Source of the DNA: Acetobacter vaccinii
GTDB lineage: Bacteria; Pseudomonadota; Alphaproteobacteria; Acetobacterales; Acetobacteraceae
Direction: 5' to 3'
Length of the DNA: 64,000 nt
Assembly: GCF_008365315.1 (NCBI RefSeq)
Contig: NZ_CP043508.1
Span: forward strand, 38,625 to 102,624
Under the pieces are notes generated by a model. It was not told the origin of the DNA, did not search any database, and saw nothing but the letters and a program-made list of their open reading frames with translations. The position numbers and the translations under genes were made by a program. Of this stretch, positions 7,966 to 16,780 are shown one piece after another (positions within the stretch are counted from its first letter, which is position 1; each line of letters begins with the position of its first letter).

Positions 7966-8937
7966 TCAGGCGGCCTGTGCGGCCATGTTCTTGAGTGTCT
8001 GGTTGAAATCTTTGGCCCGATCGGGAGGCAGGCGGCGCAGAACCGCCACCCCGGCTGCATCGGCGAGGTCGTAGAGGATGTCGGCAAACCCGTCGCCGCC
8101 CTCATCATCATCCGTGCCGATCTCCAGCACGGCACCGGGCACCTGGCTGAGGGCGGCCAGTGTGCTTTTCAGGGCGGCCAGCGTTTCCGGCCCCATGCCC
8201 CCGGCGGTGGACACGTAGAGTGCGTCCAGTCCCCGGCGGCCATCCAGAGCCGCGCAGGACAGCGCATCAATCGCGGCTTCGCACACCACCAGCCTGCGGA
8301 CATCGCGCGCACTGCCGGGCTGGAAACGGAACAGGGTCTTGGTGCTGCCTCCCAGGCAGATGTGTGTCTCGGGGCCACGCAGTTCGACCCCGCAGACCTG
8401 CCCCTGCGCATCGGTATGGGCAAACCAGGCCGCATGATACCCGTCACGCACGCAGCCCGTGGTCATGGCCCGGCGCACGATCCAGTCGGGCAGGCACCGC
8501 TCCTGCGTCAGATAGGTCCAGACCTTGCCATTGCGGTAAAGCGGCTTCTTCTCGGCCCAGCGTTCAGCCGGACTGCGCATATCGTCACGCGGGGCACGCT
8601 CCTTGACGAACACAGCCCCGGCCGGTTCCACACCCACGTAGCGGCCCAGTGTCTGGCAGACTTCAAACCATCTGAGATCAGGTTCCAGAAACCGCAGCAG
8701 GGTAAAGGCATCACCACTGCCTTCAGGGGTGCCGCGTGACGCCCCCGGGTTCCACCAGCCCTTGCCCTGATGGGTGATGATGATGTGGGTGTCATCCTTA
8801 CGGTATTTCAGGCTGTTGCGCGTGCTCTTCTCCTTCACCAGGAGAAACCCGTGGTCTTCGAGTAGGCTGGCGCAGGACACGCCCCCCAGAATGGTCTGGC
8901 GATCCTGCTCTGTCAGTTCGAAACGCTGGTAGGCCAT
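7966..8937 (-). CDS. DUF3991/TOPRIM-domain protein
   Basis: 323 aa from the ATG at 8937. The N-terminal part ('SLLEDHGFLLVKEKSTRNSLKYRK...GKGWWNPGA...GDAFTLLRFLEP') is the DUF3991-type module. The C-terminal part carries TOPRIM features: 'RLVVCEAAIDALS' (catalytic Glu about 210), then 'EIGTDDDEGGDGFADIL' (an acidic DxD-like motif about 275). TOPRIM domains coordinate Mg2+ in primases, topoisomerases and OLD nucleases. On plasmids such proteins are usually tied to replication priming or transfer. First gene of the minus-strand operon. Confidence 0.85.
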   Translation of the reverse strand: MAYQRFELTEQDRQTILGGVSCASLLEDHGFLLVKEKSTRNSLKYRKDDTHIIITHQGKGWWNPGASRGTPEGSGDAFTLLRFLEPDLRWFEVCQTLGRYVGVEPAGAVFVKERAPRDDMRSPAERWAEKKPLYRNGKVWTYLTQERCLPDWIVRRAMTTGCVRDGYHAAWFAHTDAQGQVCGVELRGPETHICLGGSTKTLFRFQPGSARDVRRLVVCEAAIDALSCAALDGRRGLDALYVSTAGGMGPETLAALKSTLAALSQVPGAVLEIGTDDDEGGDGFADILYDLADAAGVAVLRRLPPDRAKDFNQTLKNMAAQAA

Positions 8938-9357
8938 GGCGGTGTCTCCTGAATACTTCAAGTCATACCATGTCTTCTGTCTTTACTTGTAGCACAGGCC
9001 GCCAATACATCAAAGAAAAACATTGTATTTATAGCAATAAAAACACGATATTTATTATGTCATTCAAGGCGAATATTACATTGACGCACAAGAAAGACCC
9101 TGCAACCGTCCCCTTCCTGAGCAGAAAGGCCCTGTCCCGGCACAAGGGCCGTCCCCACGGCAGAGCGAGCGCAGAGCGGGAGCCGCGTAGCGCGCCGAAG
9201 GCGTCTGGCCGTCAGCGCACAGGCTCACGCCCGCGTCCTCACGGCCGTCATGGGAAATATGTGGTGTACAGACAGCCATTGACCGGCTATCGTCGGTCTC
9301 TGCCCGGATGGCAGAGATTGCGCCAGAAGACGCCAAGCCCTGATCAGGAGCCTGCCC
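8938..9357. other. Divergent intergenic region, operon promoter side
   Basis: No credible gene. The first 130 bp (8950-9080) is AT-rich, with several TATTTAT/TTTATAG stretches, and probably holds the promoter of the TOPRIM-to-GapR operon. The rest (9100-9340) is GC-rich without recognisable protein similarity. Open frames there look like random GC-rich reading frames. Confidence 0.5.
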
Positions 9358-9363
9358 GTGCCG

Positions 9364-9702
9364 ATGTCATGCTCTGCCCAGTTAGCCATGTTCCCGACAA
9401 GCGCCCGGTTGCAGCGCATCCGGCCTGATCGTAATGAATGGCGCTGGTATGCGCTCTCCATCCAGCCCGACCTCTTTGGAGGCGCGGCCCTCGTCCGGCG
9501 CTGGGGACGCCTGGGCACAGCAGGACAGATGCGTCTGGACCTTCACGACAATGAAGGGGCGGCAGCAAATGCTCTCAGCCGCCTGATCCGCCATCGGCTC
9601 AGGCGTGGCTATATGATGATGCAGCCCGACCAGGCCATCACCCCGGCAGAGGTCCCAGCCTCCCTGCTGTCACGCAGAAAGGCGGGACAACCCAGGCCGT
9701 GA
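9364..9702 (+). CDS. WGR-domain protein
   Basis: 112 aa from the ATG at 9364 (a GTG at 9358 is possible). The centre 'NEWRWYALSIQPDLFGGAALVRRWGRLGTAGQMRLDLHDNEGAAANALSRLIRHRLRRGY' is a WGR domain with the eponymous Trp-Gly-Arg. Stand-alone WGR proteins are common on alphaproteobacterial plasmids; WGR domains in PARPs bind DNA ends. Function here unknown. It is the last backbone gene before the IS1182 insertion. Confidence 0.85.
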   Translation: MSCSAQLAMFPTSARLQRIRPDRNEWRWYALSIQPDLFGGAALVRRWGRLGTAGQMRLDLHDNEGAAANALSRLIRHRLRRGYMMMQPDQAITPAEVPASLLSRRKAGQPRP

Positions 9703-9756
9703 GGGATCAGTCCGAAAGAGGATTCCTTGCCCGGCAGGAAACGACGGCAATGGGGG

Positions 9757-11280
9757 GATAGTGTTGAAAAACTCATGGTGAAGAGTGAAAGTGTTGCCAA
9801 GCCACTTCGACATAAGTGCAGCTTTCTTGCCTCAGGTGGATAAGGCAGGCGCTCCGGGAGGTATCAGTTTCGCCATTTTGCGGAGATTTTGAGCAGCTGC
9901 GGCGAGATGGAACTCATCACGGGCACCGTTTGGTCCTCTGAGCCTCAACCGATCGATCTTCAAAATGCGCTTGAGGTGAGCAAACAGCATTTCAACCTTC
10001 TTTCGTTCTCGTCTGGAGATAATATAGGCGTCGGTTAAAGCAATGTCGCGGGCCATATCACGAGCGCCTTCATGAATAGAGCGCAGAACCTTACGATTGG
10101 GCTGATTGGGGCAGCATTTTGGTTTGAGAGTGCATACGTCGCACGCCAGTTTCGACGAACGGTATCGAAGTAGGTTGTCGGGAGGGGCATTTGGTTGATC
10201 CGAGTTGATCTTGCGCCACTGCTGCTTCAGTTGCTGTCCTCCAGGACAGATGTAAAGATCGTGCACGTGGTCATATGTGAAATCTCGACGTTCGAAAGTC
10301 CCGTCCTGCCGGGCAGATTTGTCGAAGACCGGAATGTGAGGTTCGATGCCACGCTCATGAACCAGCCACGCAAGATTTTCAGCGGATCCATAAGCTGTAT
10401 CCGCCGCAAGCCTTTCGGGCCATATTCCAAATGTTTCCTGCGTACGCTCTATCATTCGGCGTTGCGCCGTAACCTCGGCCTGCCGGATGGCTGTCGTGGT
10501 TTCTACATCCATGATGACAGCCGATTTAAGGTCGATGAGGTAATTTGTGCAGTAGGCATAATAAGCAAGGCCACCGCTTGCAGCGTTCCAACGTGCCGCA
10601 GGATCGACCGGAGAGATATATTTTGGTTGCACGGGCGTAGCAGACCCAAATGCAGCATCGTCCAGCACCGAGAAATACTCCCGCACAGCACGTTGGGCTG
10701 CCTCGATCGGCAGTTTATCTGGGCCCGGAACACTACGCTGCCGATTAGCGTCAGCCTTGATCGTGCTGGCATCGACCGCAAAGCCTTCACCGCCCACCAG
10801 TCCCTTGGCGATACACTGCCGGACGGTCATTTCGAACATTTGGCGAAGCAGATCACTCTCCCGGAAGCGTCCGTGCCGGTTTTTCGAGAATGTCGAATGA
10901 TCAGGCACAGGGCCGTTGAGACCAAGGCCACAGAACCACCGGTAGGCCAGGTTAAGATGGACTTCTTCACATAGCCGTCGCTCGGATCGAATACCCATCA
11001 CGTAGCCAACGATTAACATCCTGATGATCAGCTCGGGATCGATTGAAGGCCGTCCCGTGCCGCTGTAAAATGGACGAAGATGCTCACGCAGGCCGTCCAG
11101 ATCGACAAAGCGATCAATTGAACGCAAAAGATGGCCAGCTGGCACATGGTCTTCAAGACGGAACTCGTAGAACAGTGCCTCCTGTATTTTCGTTCGATCA
11201 CCCATCATTTGCAGGTTCCTCCTGCGAAGAGTGAATCAGTGCTTCACTCTCAAAGCAAGCGCGACTTTTTCAACACTATC
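9757..11280 (-). mobile_element. IS1182-family insertion sequence, complete
   Basis: 1524 bp. Both ends carry the inverted repeat GATAGTGTTGAAAAA (15 bp identical, then CTC versus GTC). A run of five G flanks each side (9752-9756 and 11281-11285), consistent with a short target duplication, although the homopolymer makes its length ambiguous. It holds one intact transposase gene. It marks the junction between plasmid backbone and accessory cargo. Confidence 0.88.
9832..11208 (-). CDS. IS1182-family transposase
   Basis: 458 aa, full length. It has the DUF772-type N-terminus ('FRLEDHVPAGHLLRSIDRFVDL...GTGRPSIDPELIIRMLIVGYVMGIRSERRL') and DDE-type catalytic blocks 'FAVDASTIKADAN' and 'LAADTAYGSAENLAWL', with the C-terminal 'RRERKKVEMLFAHLKRILKIDRLRLRG' YREK-like region. 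No frameshift is seen, so it is probably active. Confidence 0.93.
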   Translation of the reverse strand: MMGDRTKIQEALFYEFRLEDHVPAGHLLRSIDRFVDLDGLREHLRPFYSGTGRPSIDPELIIRMLIVGYVMGIRSERRLCEEVHLNLAYRWFCGLGLNGPVPDHSTFSKNRHGRFRESDLLRQMFEMTVRQCIAKGLVGGEGFAVDASTIKADANRQRSVPGPDKLPIEAAQRAVREYFSVLDDAAFGSATPVQPKYISPVDPAARWNAASGGLAYYAYCTNYLIDLKSAVIMDVETTTAIRQAEVTAQRRMIERTQETFGIWPERLAADTAYGSAENLAWLVHERGIEPHIPVFDKSARQDGTFERRDFTYDHVHDLYICPGGQQLKQQWRKINSDQPNAPPDNLLRYRSSKLACDVCTLKPKCCPNQPNRKVLRSIHEGARDMARDIALTDAYIISRRERKKVEMLFAHLKRILKIDRLRLRGPNGARDEFHLAAAAQNLRKMAKLIPPGAPALST

Positions 11281-11309
11281 GGGGGAAAGCAGAATGTCCG
11301 CAAAGGAAT

Positions 11310-11460
11310 GATTGTGTTGAAAAAGTCAGCTTAAGGTATTCGACCTTGATTTCGTATGTAATACGGAATGAAAATCACACATGATTACAACACTCTATAT
11401 GTTACTTTTTCGAACCGAAATTTCAGGCAGAGGGTCGGGCGAGACTTTTCCAACACAATC
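11310..11460. mobile_element. 151-bp MITE-like element
   Basis: 18-bp terminal inverted repeats (GATTGTGTTGAAAAAGTC versus GATTGTGTTGGAAAAGTC) enclose 115 bp without a gene. A perfect 4-bp direct repeat GAAT flanks it (11306-11309 and 11461-11464). The termini differ from the neighbouring IS1182 ends mainly at one base (GATTGTG versus GATAGTG), so an IS1182-like transposase could mobilise it. It lies 30 bp from the IS and 37 bp beyond the MBL-fold gene. Confidence 0.75.
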
Positions 11461-11497
11461 GAATAGAACGAGGTGAACAGCAGACATAATGCCAGCC

Positions 11498-12385
11498 CTA
11501 GAGGAAAGACCAACCCCTTTCCTGGTCGGACGTCATCACTCTTCCAGCCGATGTTATCGGAAAATGCGATGTGAATAATGCCGCATCGTGTTCGACAGCG
11601 TAATTCAAAGCCCATTTGCGTGATATGATGGCTGTCTGAGGGTCTGCATCAAAGACAGCACTCCACTCCGGAAAACACACCTGAATGGGGTGATGCATGA
11701 CATCACCCGTGAAGAGCGCACGCTCCATCCCTGATTTCAGCACTACAGATGCATGATGTGGCGTATGCCCAGGTGTGGGATGAAAGGAAATTCCTTCAAG
11801 AACTTCGGATCCGTCTACGTCAATCTGATCTGCGAGACCCACCGAGATAATCGGATCAACGCTATCAATGCGTGTCATGAAACTGGTTTTATTGCGGATG
11901 CTATCATGAACCGGATTGCTAAAAAAATCATATTCGGCCCTAGAAAAGACATATCGGGCATTTGGGAAGGTCGGAACCCAGATCCCATTTTGCAGGCATG
12001 TGTTCCACCCCACGTGATCAACATGCAGATGGGTGAGAAGAACAAAATCGATATCTTCTGGCCGGACGCCAGCGCGCATCAGATTTTCAAGCCACACGGT
12101 GTGCAAGTGATCGAAATACAGAGCAGCAGGTCGAGCCTTGCTATTCCCGGCCCCCGTATCCACAAGAATGTTCCGACCGCGATCCTTGATGAGCCAGCTA
12201 TGAACGCTCAAAAGGATTTTCGTTTCTGAAGCATCCAGCGTTTCAGACAGATCAGGATAGACCTGAAGTGCCGTTGCATCATCCCAGTCAGGAAGCAAGT
12301 GTTCTGGAGTGAGTGCTGCCAGCGTCAGATCCTGTATTTTTAGTATGCGGGCATCCCCTACAGTATACCACTGAAGATCGTTCAT
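11498..12385 (-). CDS. MBL-fold metallo-hydrolase
   Basis: 295 aa. The zinc-binding motif 'LLTHLHVDHVGWNT' (about 117-130), a further His in 'HPTPGHTPHH' (about 205) and Asp in 'LFTGDVMHHP' (about 228) are all present. Relatives include AHL lactonase-like and quorum-quenching or general hydrolases; the substrate is not predictable. No signal peptide. It forms a probable unit with the YciI-like gene upstream (52-bp gap), divergent from a LysR regulator. Confidence 0.88.
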   Translation of the reverse strand: MNDLQWYTVGDARILKIQDLTLAALTPEHLLPDWDDATALQVYPDLSETLDASETKILLSVHSWLIKDRGRNILVDTGAGNSKARPAALYFDHLHTVWLENLMRAGVRPEDIDFVLLTHLHVDHVGWNTCLQNGIWVPTFPNARYVFSRAEYDFFSNPVHDSIRNKTSFMTRIDSVDPIISVGLADQIDVDGSEVLEGISFHPTPGHTPHHASVVLKSGMERALFTGDVMHHPIQVCFPEWSAVFDADPQTAIISRKWALNYAVEHDAALFTSHFPITSAGRVMTSDQERGWSFL

Positions 12386-12437
12386 AATCCCAAGGCTCTC
12401 TTTTCGTTTTTATTTCTCAAAAAACACAGCGCTGTCG

Positions 12438-12770
12438 TCATGAAGGGAAAAGAGACTTCAATTCTTGCGGGAGTGCGCCTGTTGCATGGTTTGATAGGCA
12501 CCCGAATAGTGGGTCCCATTCTTCAATCCGCAGATCACAAATCAAACCTTCGGATGCAAAGGGATCACCGGCAATCATCGCGTCAATCTCCTGCCGATTG
12601 GCGCCTTTCATAATCAGAAAGCCGGAGCGCAATGGGGTACCTTTCAACGGACCGGAGGCCAGCAGGCTGCCTTCCTGAATAAGGCGCCTGAGATACAACA
12701 CGTGGGCTGCGACATGCTGTCCCCATCCCTCGCCGTCAGGGTGGTCCATGCGCACAAGATAAACAGGCAT
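12438..12770 (-). CDS. YciI-family protein
   Basis: 110 aa from the internal ATG at 12770 (upstream residues do not look family-like). 'MPVYLVRMDHPDGEGWGQHVAAHVLYLRRLIQEGSLLASGPLKG' and 'AMIAGDPFASEGLICDLRIEEWDPLFG' match the ferredoxin-like YciI fold with its catalytic-type His and Asp. The family includes muconolactone isomerase-like or dehydrochlorinase-type enzymes. Probably co-transcribed with the MBL hydrolase under the divergent LysR regulator. Confidence 0.82.
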   Translation of the reverse strand: MPVYLVRMDHPDGEGWGQHVAAHVLYLRRLIQEGSLLASGPLKGTPLRSGFLIMKGANRQEIDAMIAGDPFASEGLICDLRIEEWDPLFGCLSNHATGALPQELKSLFPS

Positions 12771-12885
12771 TTCGAAAGTCTCCACCAGAACTGGACTTGC
12801 CAATCACTCGAAGCCTTCAGCATATTCCTATTTTTCGCTGGATAAATTGTCGATACGAGACATCAGTCACAACTGAGGATGATGA

Positions 12886-13806
12886 ATGCTTGACCGGTTA
12901 ACCAGCATGAAGATTTTTATCAAGGTCGTGGAATTGGGGTCCTTTGCTGCGGCCTCCCAGCATCTGACTTTGTCGCCGCAGATGGTCGCCAAGCATATAG
13001 AGGCTCTGGAGCATCACCTTGGTGCTCGCCTGTTGCATCGAACGACACGTCGGCAAAGTCTGACTGAAACAGGACGGCTCTATTGCGAGCAATGTCGGCT
13101 TGTTCTGCAGGCTGCTGAACGAGCTGACAGTCTGGCAGCCAATACGCTTGGCACACCGCGCGGCACATTATCTGTCAGCGTCCCAGTCACCTTCGGGCGA
13201 ACGGTATTTCTATCATTTATTCACAGTTTTCAAAAAAGATACCCAGAAATTCAAGTGCATTTATCCCTGACAGACCAACTGGTTCACCCCACAATGGATG
13301 GTCATGAGGCTGTGATCCGAATTGGTGAACTGGAGACGGACCTTACAGCGGTCAGTCGTCCTTTGACGGCCTATCGTCGGGTCATCTGCGCGGCTCAAAC
13401 CTATCTGGAAAAACACGGTTTTCCAGGGCAGCCCGAAGATCTGATGCGCCACGAGTGTCTCCTATATGAAAACTCCGGCGGCCCTGTAACCACGTGGCAC
13501 CTTTCTCAGGGGAGCGTTACGCGACCTGTCACCGTGTCCGGGAAGATAATCAGTAATGATTCAAGTGTTCTGCATTCTGCAGCTCTTGGTGGCGATGGCA
13601 TTCTGCTGGGATATGAGCAGGCTCTGCTTCCAGATATTAAAAGCAAACGGCTTGTCCGGCTTATGCCCAGGTGGAAAGTTCCGGACAGGCCCATGCACCT
13701 GCTCTATAACGCAGGTCCGGTTATGACACCAAAGCTGCGGGTCTTTGTGACCGAGCTTCAAGAGGCTTTCCAGCCTGAAGCCTCTTTTCGACGGAAGGGT
13801 GCCTGA
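12886..13806 (+). CDS. LysR-family transcriptional regulator
   Basis: 306 aa. N-terminal winged HTH ('MKIFIKVVELGSFAAASQHLTLSPQMVAKHIEALEHHLGARLLHRTTRRQSLTETG', residues 8-65) and a periplasmic-binding-like effector domain (90-295). It is transcribed away from the YciI/MBL pair; LysR regulators usually control the divergent neighbour in response to a small ligand. Confidence 0.92.
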   Translation: MLDRLTSMKIFIKVVELGSFAAASQHLTLSPQMVAKHIEALEHHLGARLLHRTTRRQSLTETGRLYCEQCRLVLQAAERADSLAANTLGTPRGTLSVSVPVTFGRTVFLSFIHSFQKRYPEIQVHLSLTDQLVHPTMDGHEAVIRIGELETDLTAVSRPLTAYRRVICAAQTYLEKHGFPGQPEDLMRHECLLYENSGGPVTTWHLSQGSVTRPVTVSGKIISNDSSVLHSAALGGDGILLGYEQALLPDIKSKRLVRLMPRWKVPDRPMHLLYNAGPVMTPKLRVFVTELQEAFQPEASFRRKGA

Positions 13807-13837
13807 CTCCTAAGCTCAGTTGGCAATCAGTTCCTGT

Positions 13838-14584
13838 TCACCATCCCTGTTCAGTCGGAAGAACAAACAGTTCTGCAACATCCATACGTGCAGGTGATTT
13901 CAGAGCAAAAAGGATACTGTCTGCTATGTCCTCGCCCTCGAGAAAGGTCATGGACGCTGCAAGGTCATCCATCTGTTTGCGGTAATCAGCATCTGTAATG
14001 TGATCGTAAAGCTCTGATTTTACGGCTCCCGGCTGAATGCAGGTAACGCGGATATTATGCTTTGGTCCGATCTCCATTCTTAGGCCGTCTGAAAACGCTG
14101 TCACCGCAGCCTTGGTGGCACAATAAACGGCGAGACCCGTAAAGACCTTCCGGCCTGCAATCGAGGACATGTTGAAAATATGACCCGAATGCTGTGCGAT
14201 CATCTGCGGAAGAACGGCTGCCGTTGCATTGAGAGCACCGGATATATTGACGTCCACCATCTGCTGCCATTCGTCCACTTTCAGGCTGTCAACGCTGGAT
14301 AGGGGCATTAGGCCCGCGTTGTTGACCAGAACATCAATCCTTCCAAATTGGGCGATCAAGCTCTTTGCCGCTTCTTGACACGAGACAAGATCAGTAACGT
14401 CCGTCACCAGAGGAATAGCGTGACCGCCAGCCTTGGTAATCTCACTGACAAGCGTTTCCAGGCGATCATGACGACGTGCCGCCAGACCAACTGTGATTCC
14501 TTCTGTTGCGAGTTTGCGCGCTGTTGCCGCACCAATGCCACTGGATGCTCCGGTCACCAGAGCAACTTTTCCTGCAATATTCAT
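13838..14584 (-). CDS. Short-chain dehydrogenase/reductase (SDR)
   Basis: 248 aa from the ATG at 14584. Classical SDR: '[20 protein letters not shown]' NAD(P) motif, 'NNAG' at about 87, catalytic Ser in '[11 protein letters not shown]' (about 138) and 'YCATKAAV' (Tyr, Lys about 153-157). The 'AARRHDRLE' after beta-2 suggests NADP preference. Divergent from the AraC regulator, which probably controls it. Substrate unknown. Confidence 0.9.
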   Translation of the reverse strand: MNIAGKVALVTGASSGIGAATARKLATEGITVGLAARRHDRLETLVSEITKAGGHAIPLVTDVTDLVSCQEAAKSLIAQFGRIDVLVNNAGLMPLSSVDSLKVDEWQQMVDVNISGALNATAAVLPQMIAQHSGHIFNMSSIAGRKVFTGLAVYCATKAAVTAFSDGLRMEIGPKHNIRVTCIQPGAVKSELYDHITDADYRKQMDDLAASMTFLEGEDIADSILFALKSPARMDVAELFVLPTEQGW

Positions 14585-14733
14585 AATCTTCTCCACACGA
14601 CGAGCCTTCAATCGGCCTTCATTGTCGAAGGACATGTAAATTATGCCAGAAGATATCTCTCATGGCTTCTTGCTGAAACTATCGCGATTTTGCGCTATAG
14701 ATAGTCGCGCATGGAAATGAGAGAGTGTAGCAG

Positions 14734-15663
14734 ATGGTTTTGTCCTGCCTTCCTTCTCGGCGTGCTGCCAGTTTGACACTGGAGCAACTTCTCCCCGGGA
14801 AGAAAGTCGCGCAAAGTGAAGGGGATGTCTGGAAGGATGTTGACGTCCAGATATTCACTCGCCCGGTACAAGAAGACGAAATTCTTGTACCTGCCGTCGC
14901 AGAACCCCTGCTTGTTTGGGTTCTCCGCGGAGAAGCAAATATTGAAGAGCGTGAACTGACAGGGCCTTGGGAACAGAGCAAGGCAAGAGCAGGAACATTT
15001 TACCTCACGCAGACGGACACACCCTATCTGATGCGGTGGCAGGGCAAGGGAAACACTTGTTTTGAAGTGTTGCATCTCTATCTTGGACTTGAGCTTATTA
15101 ACCGAGCCGCCATGTCATTAAATCTGAACTCCTCACGTATTCGAATGCGGGATGTCTCGGGAGGACAGGACGTTTTTATATCAGGCATTTTGAGTGGTCT
15201 GGTAGCTGAAATGCAATCTCCCGCCATTGCAAATCCCTTATTTGTAAATGGTCTTCTGGAAAGTCTAACAGTTCATCTACTAAGACAGTATGCTGACACC
15301 AAAAGTGAGACAAAGCCAAGATCCACCCTCTTGCCGACATGGAAACTTCGCAGAGTTCTTGAGCATATGGAAGCACATCTGGCTGAACCATTTGATTTGG
15401 ATGCCCTCGCTGCGCTGTGTAGGATGAGCCGTTTTCATTTCAGTCGTTCATTCCGTGCAACCACAGCACAAACCCCGTCTGGCTGGTTCATGCAGCACCG
15501 CGTCCAGAAGGCATCAGAAATGCTTCGCAAGACCAGTCTTTCCATTATCGAGATTGCCTTGGAAACTGGATACGAAAGCCCAAGTCATTTTGCTCAGGTC
15601 TTCCGCAGAGTAACCGGTCTCAGTCCTCGTAATTATAGAAAAATGCACTCATTAAATAAATAA
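14734..15663 (+). CDS. AraC-family transcriptional regulator
   Basis: 309 aa. An N-terminal cupin-like sensing domain (about 20-190) is followed by a double HTH: 'FDLDALAALCRMSRFHFSRSFRATTAQTPSGWFMQHRV' and 'SIIEIALETGYESPSHFAQVFRRVTGLSPRNYRK' (about 215-305). The layout is that of the AraC/XylS cupin_6 group. It is divergent from the SDR gene with a 149-bp shared promoter region. Confidence 0.9.
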   Translation: MVLSCLPSRRAASLTLEQLLPGKKVAQSEGDVWKDVDVQIFTRPVQEDEILVPAVAEPLLVWVLRGEANIEERELTGPWEQSKARAGTFYLTQTDTPYLMRWQGKGNTCFEVLHLYLGLELINRAAMSLNLNSSRIRMRDVSGGQDVFISGILSGLVAEMQSPAIANPLFVNGLLESLTVHLLRQYADTKSETKPRSTLLPTWKLRRVLEHMEAHLAEPFDLDALAALCRMSRFHFSRSFRATTAQTPSGWFMQHRVQKASEMLRKTSLSIIEIALETGYESPSHFAQVFRRVTGLSPRNYRKMHSLNK

Positions 15664-15667
15664 AGGT

Positions 15668-16150
15668 TCAAAAAAGACTTTGGTAGAACAGTTCACCTAA
15701 ATACAAGCCAATTCCGAAAACGGCATGAGCGCTGATGCTGAGAAATAGTCCTTTTTCAGGATTGGGAGCCCTAAGTCCGAAAAAACCGCCGCCCAAAGCA
15801 GGTTTCATAAACAGAAATGGCGCTAAAAGCGTAATCAGTCCGAAGATCAGACCATTCAACAATGTGGGGACTGTCTCTGCTATGACAGTCACAAAACTGA
15901 GATACAGTGCAGCATAAATAGCACCAATCAGATAATGAAATGCCCAGCCGACAACTGCCTCTCCTTTCAGGATGGGTCTTTTTCCAATCATTGGATCATA
16001 GATCCTGCCGTCGCGCCACCCTATGACCCAGCGGCCCGTGACAGGCCAGTTGGCTGCAGGAATTCCAGTCAATGGTTTCTGGGCTTGTTGCCAGATATCG
16101 GATGCGGCAGTCGCCACGACGCCGACTGTCAGAATTTCGAGCAAATTCAT
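15668..16150 (-). CDS. DUF2938 family membrane protein
   Basis: 160 aa from the ATG at 16150. Four hydrophobic segments are visible (about 3-20, 65-88, 95-112, 138-156). The blocks 'TAASDIWQQAQK', 'NWPVTGRWVIGWRDG' and 'EAVVGWAFHYLIGAIYAALYL' fit DUF2938, an inner-membrane family without known activity. It is divergent from an Rrf2 regulator, its likely controller. Confidence 0.8.
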   Translation of the reverse strand: MNLLEILTVGVVATAASDIWQQAQKPLTGIPAANWPVTGRWVIGWRDGRIYDPMIGKRPILKGEAVVGWAFHYLIGAIYAALYLSFVTVIAETVPTLLNGLIFGLITLLAPFLFMKPALGGGFFGLRAPNPEKGLFLSISAHAVFGIGLYLGELFYQSLF

Positions 16151-16253
16151 ACAGCATGTCCTCGAAGTAAGAGTGTTCTCACACACCTTCATGTCACTTT
16201 TCGAGTTTCATGATATACTAACGAAATCGCACTCTAGCAACACAAGAAGTTAC

Positions 16254-16706
16254 ATGAGACAAGATAACAGATTATCCTGTGTGCTCCACGTACTCCTGCA
16301 TATGGCAGAAGCAGGTGGTCCCATGACGTCAGAAGCCCTGGCTCGCGCCCTTAACACTAATCCCGTGGTTGTGCGACGTCTTATGGGTGGTCTGCGTGAG
16401 CATGGATATGTGCACTCCGAGAAAGGTCATGGCGGGGGGTGGACGCTTTCATGCCAGTTGGATCAGGTAACGCTGCGAGATATCTACGAGGCTCTTGATG
16501 GCCCAAGATTATTCGCCATAGGGAACCGAAGTGAAAAGACTGAATGCCTTGTTGAGGAAGCCGTTAACGACGCAATGAGCGGCGTCCTTGCGGATGTTAA
16601 GGCCCAACTTCTCGCGCGTTTTGGCCAGATTACACTTGCAGCACTTCATGCCGACTTCCATCAGAGGCTTGCAGCGCACCATGCTCCGGCCACGCTCTGC
16701 AAGTAA
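16254..16706 (+). CDS. Rrf2-family transcriptional regulator
   Basis: 150 aa from the ATG at 16254; the longer upstream reading is antisense to the DUF2938 gene. The winged HTH 'MTSEALARALNTNPVVVRRLMGGLREHGYVHSEKGHGGGW' (about 24-65) is typical of Rrf2. The three Fe-S cysteines of IscR/NsrR are not present as a cluster, so it is probably of the redox-insensitive or thiol-based type. Confidence 0.88.
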   Translation: MRQDNRLSCVLHVLLHMAEAGGPMTSEALARALNTNPVVVRRLMGGLREHGYVHSEKGHGGGWTLSCQLDQVTLRDIYEALDGPRLFAIGNRSEKTECLVEEAVNDAMSGVLADVKAQLLARFGQITLAALHADFHQRLAAHHAPATLCK

Positions 16707-16780
16707 ACCAAGGGCTGATGGTTAGGATTGATGCTGACCTTGTGCCTCCCGGAATTAAGATGTCGCAAACAGTGAGTGGT

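Noticed and set aside
7228..8739. 503-codon plus-strand frame
   Set aside because: Antisense to the TOPRIM gene and its neighbour; no motifs.
8970..9428. 152-codon plus-strand frame
   Set aside because: Begins in an AT-rich promoter region and turns into low-complexity Arg/Pro; no family; overlaps the WGR gene in another frame.
10195..10974. 259-codon plus-strand frame inside the IS1182
   Set aside because: Antisense to the intact transposase.
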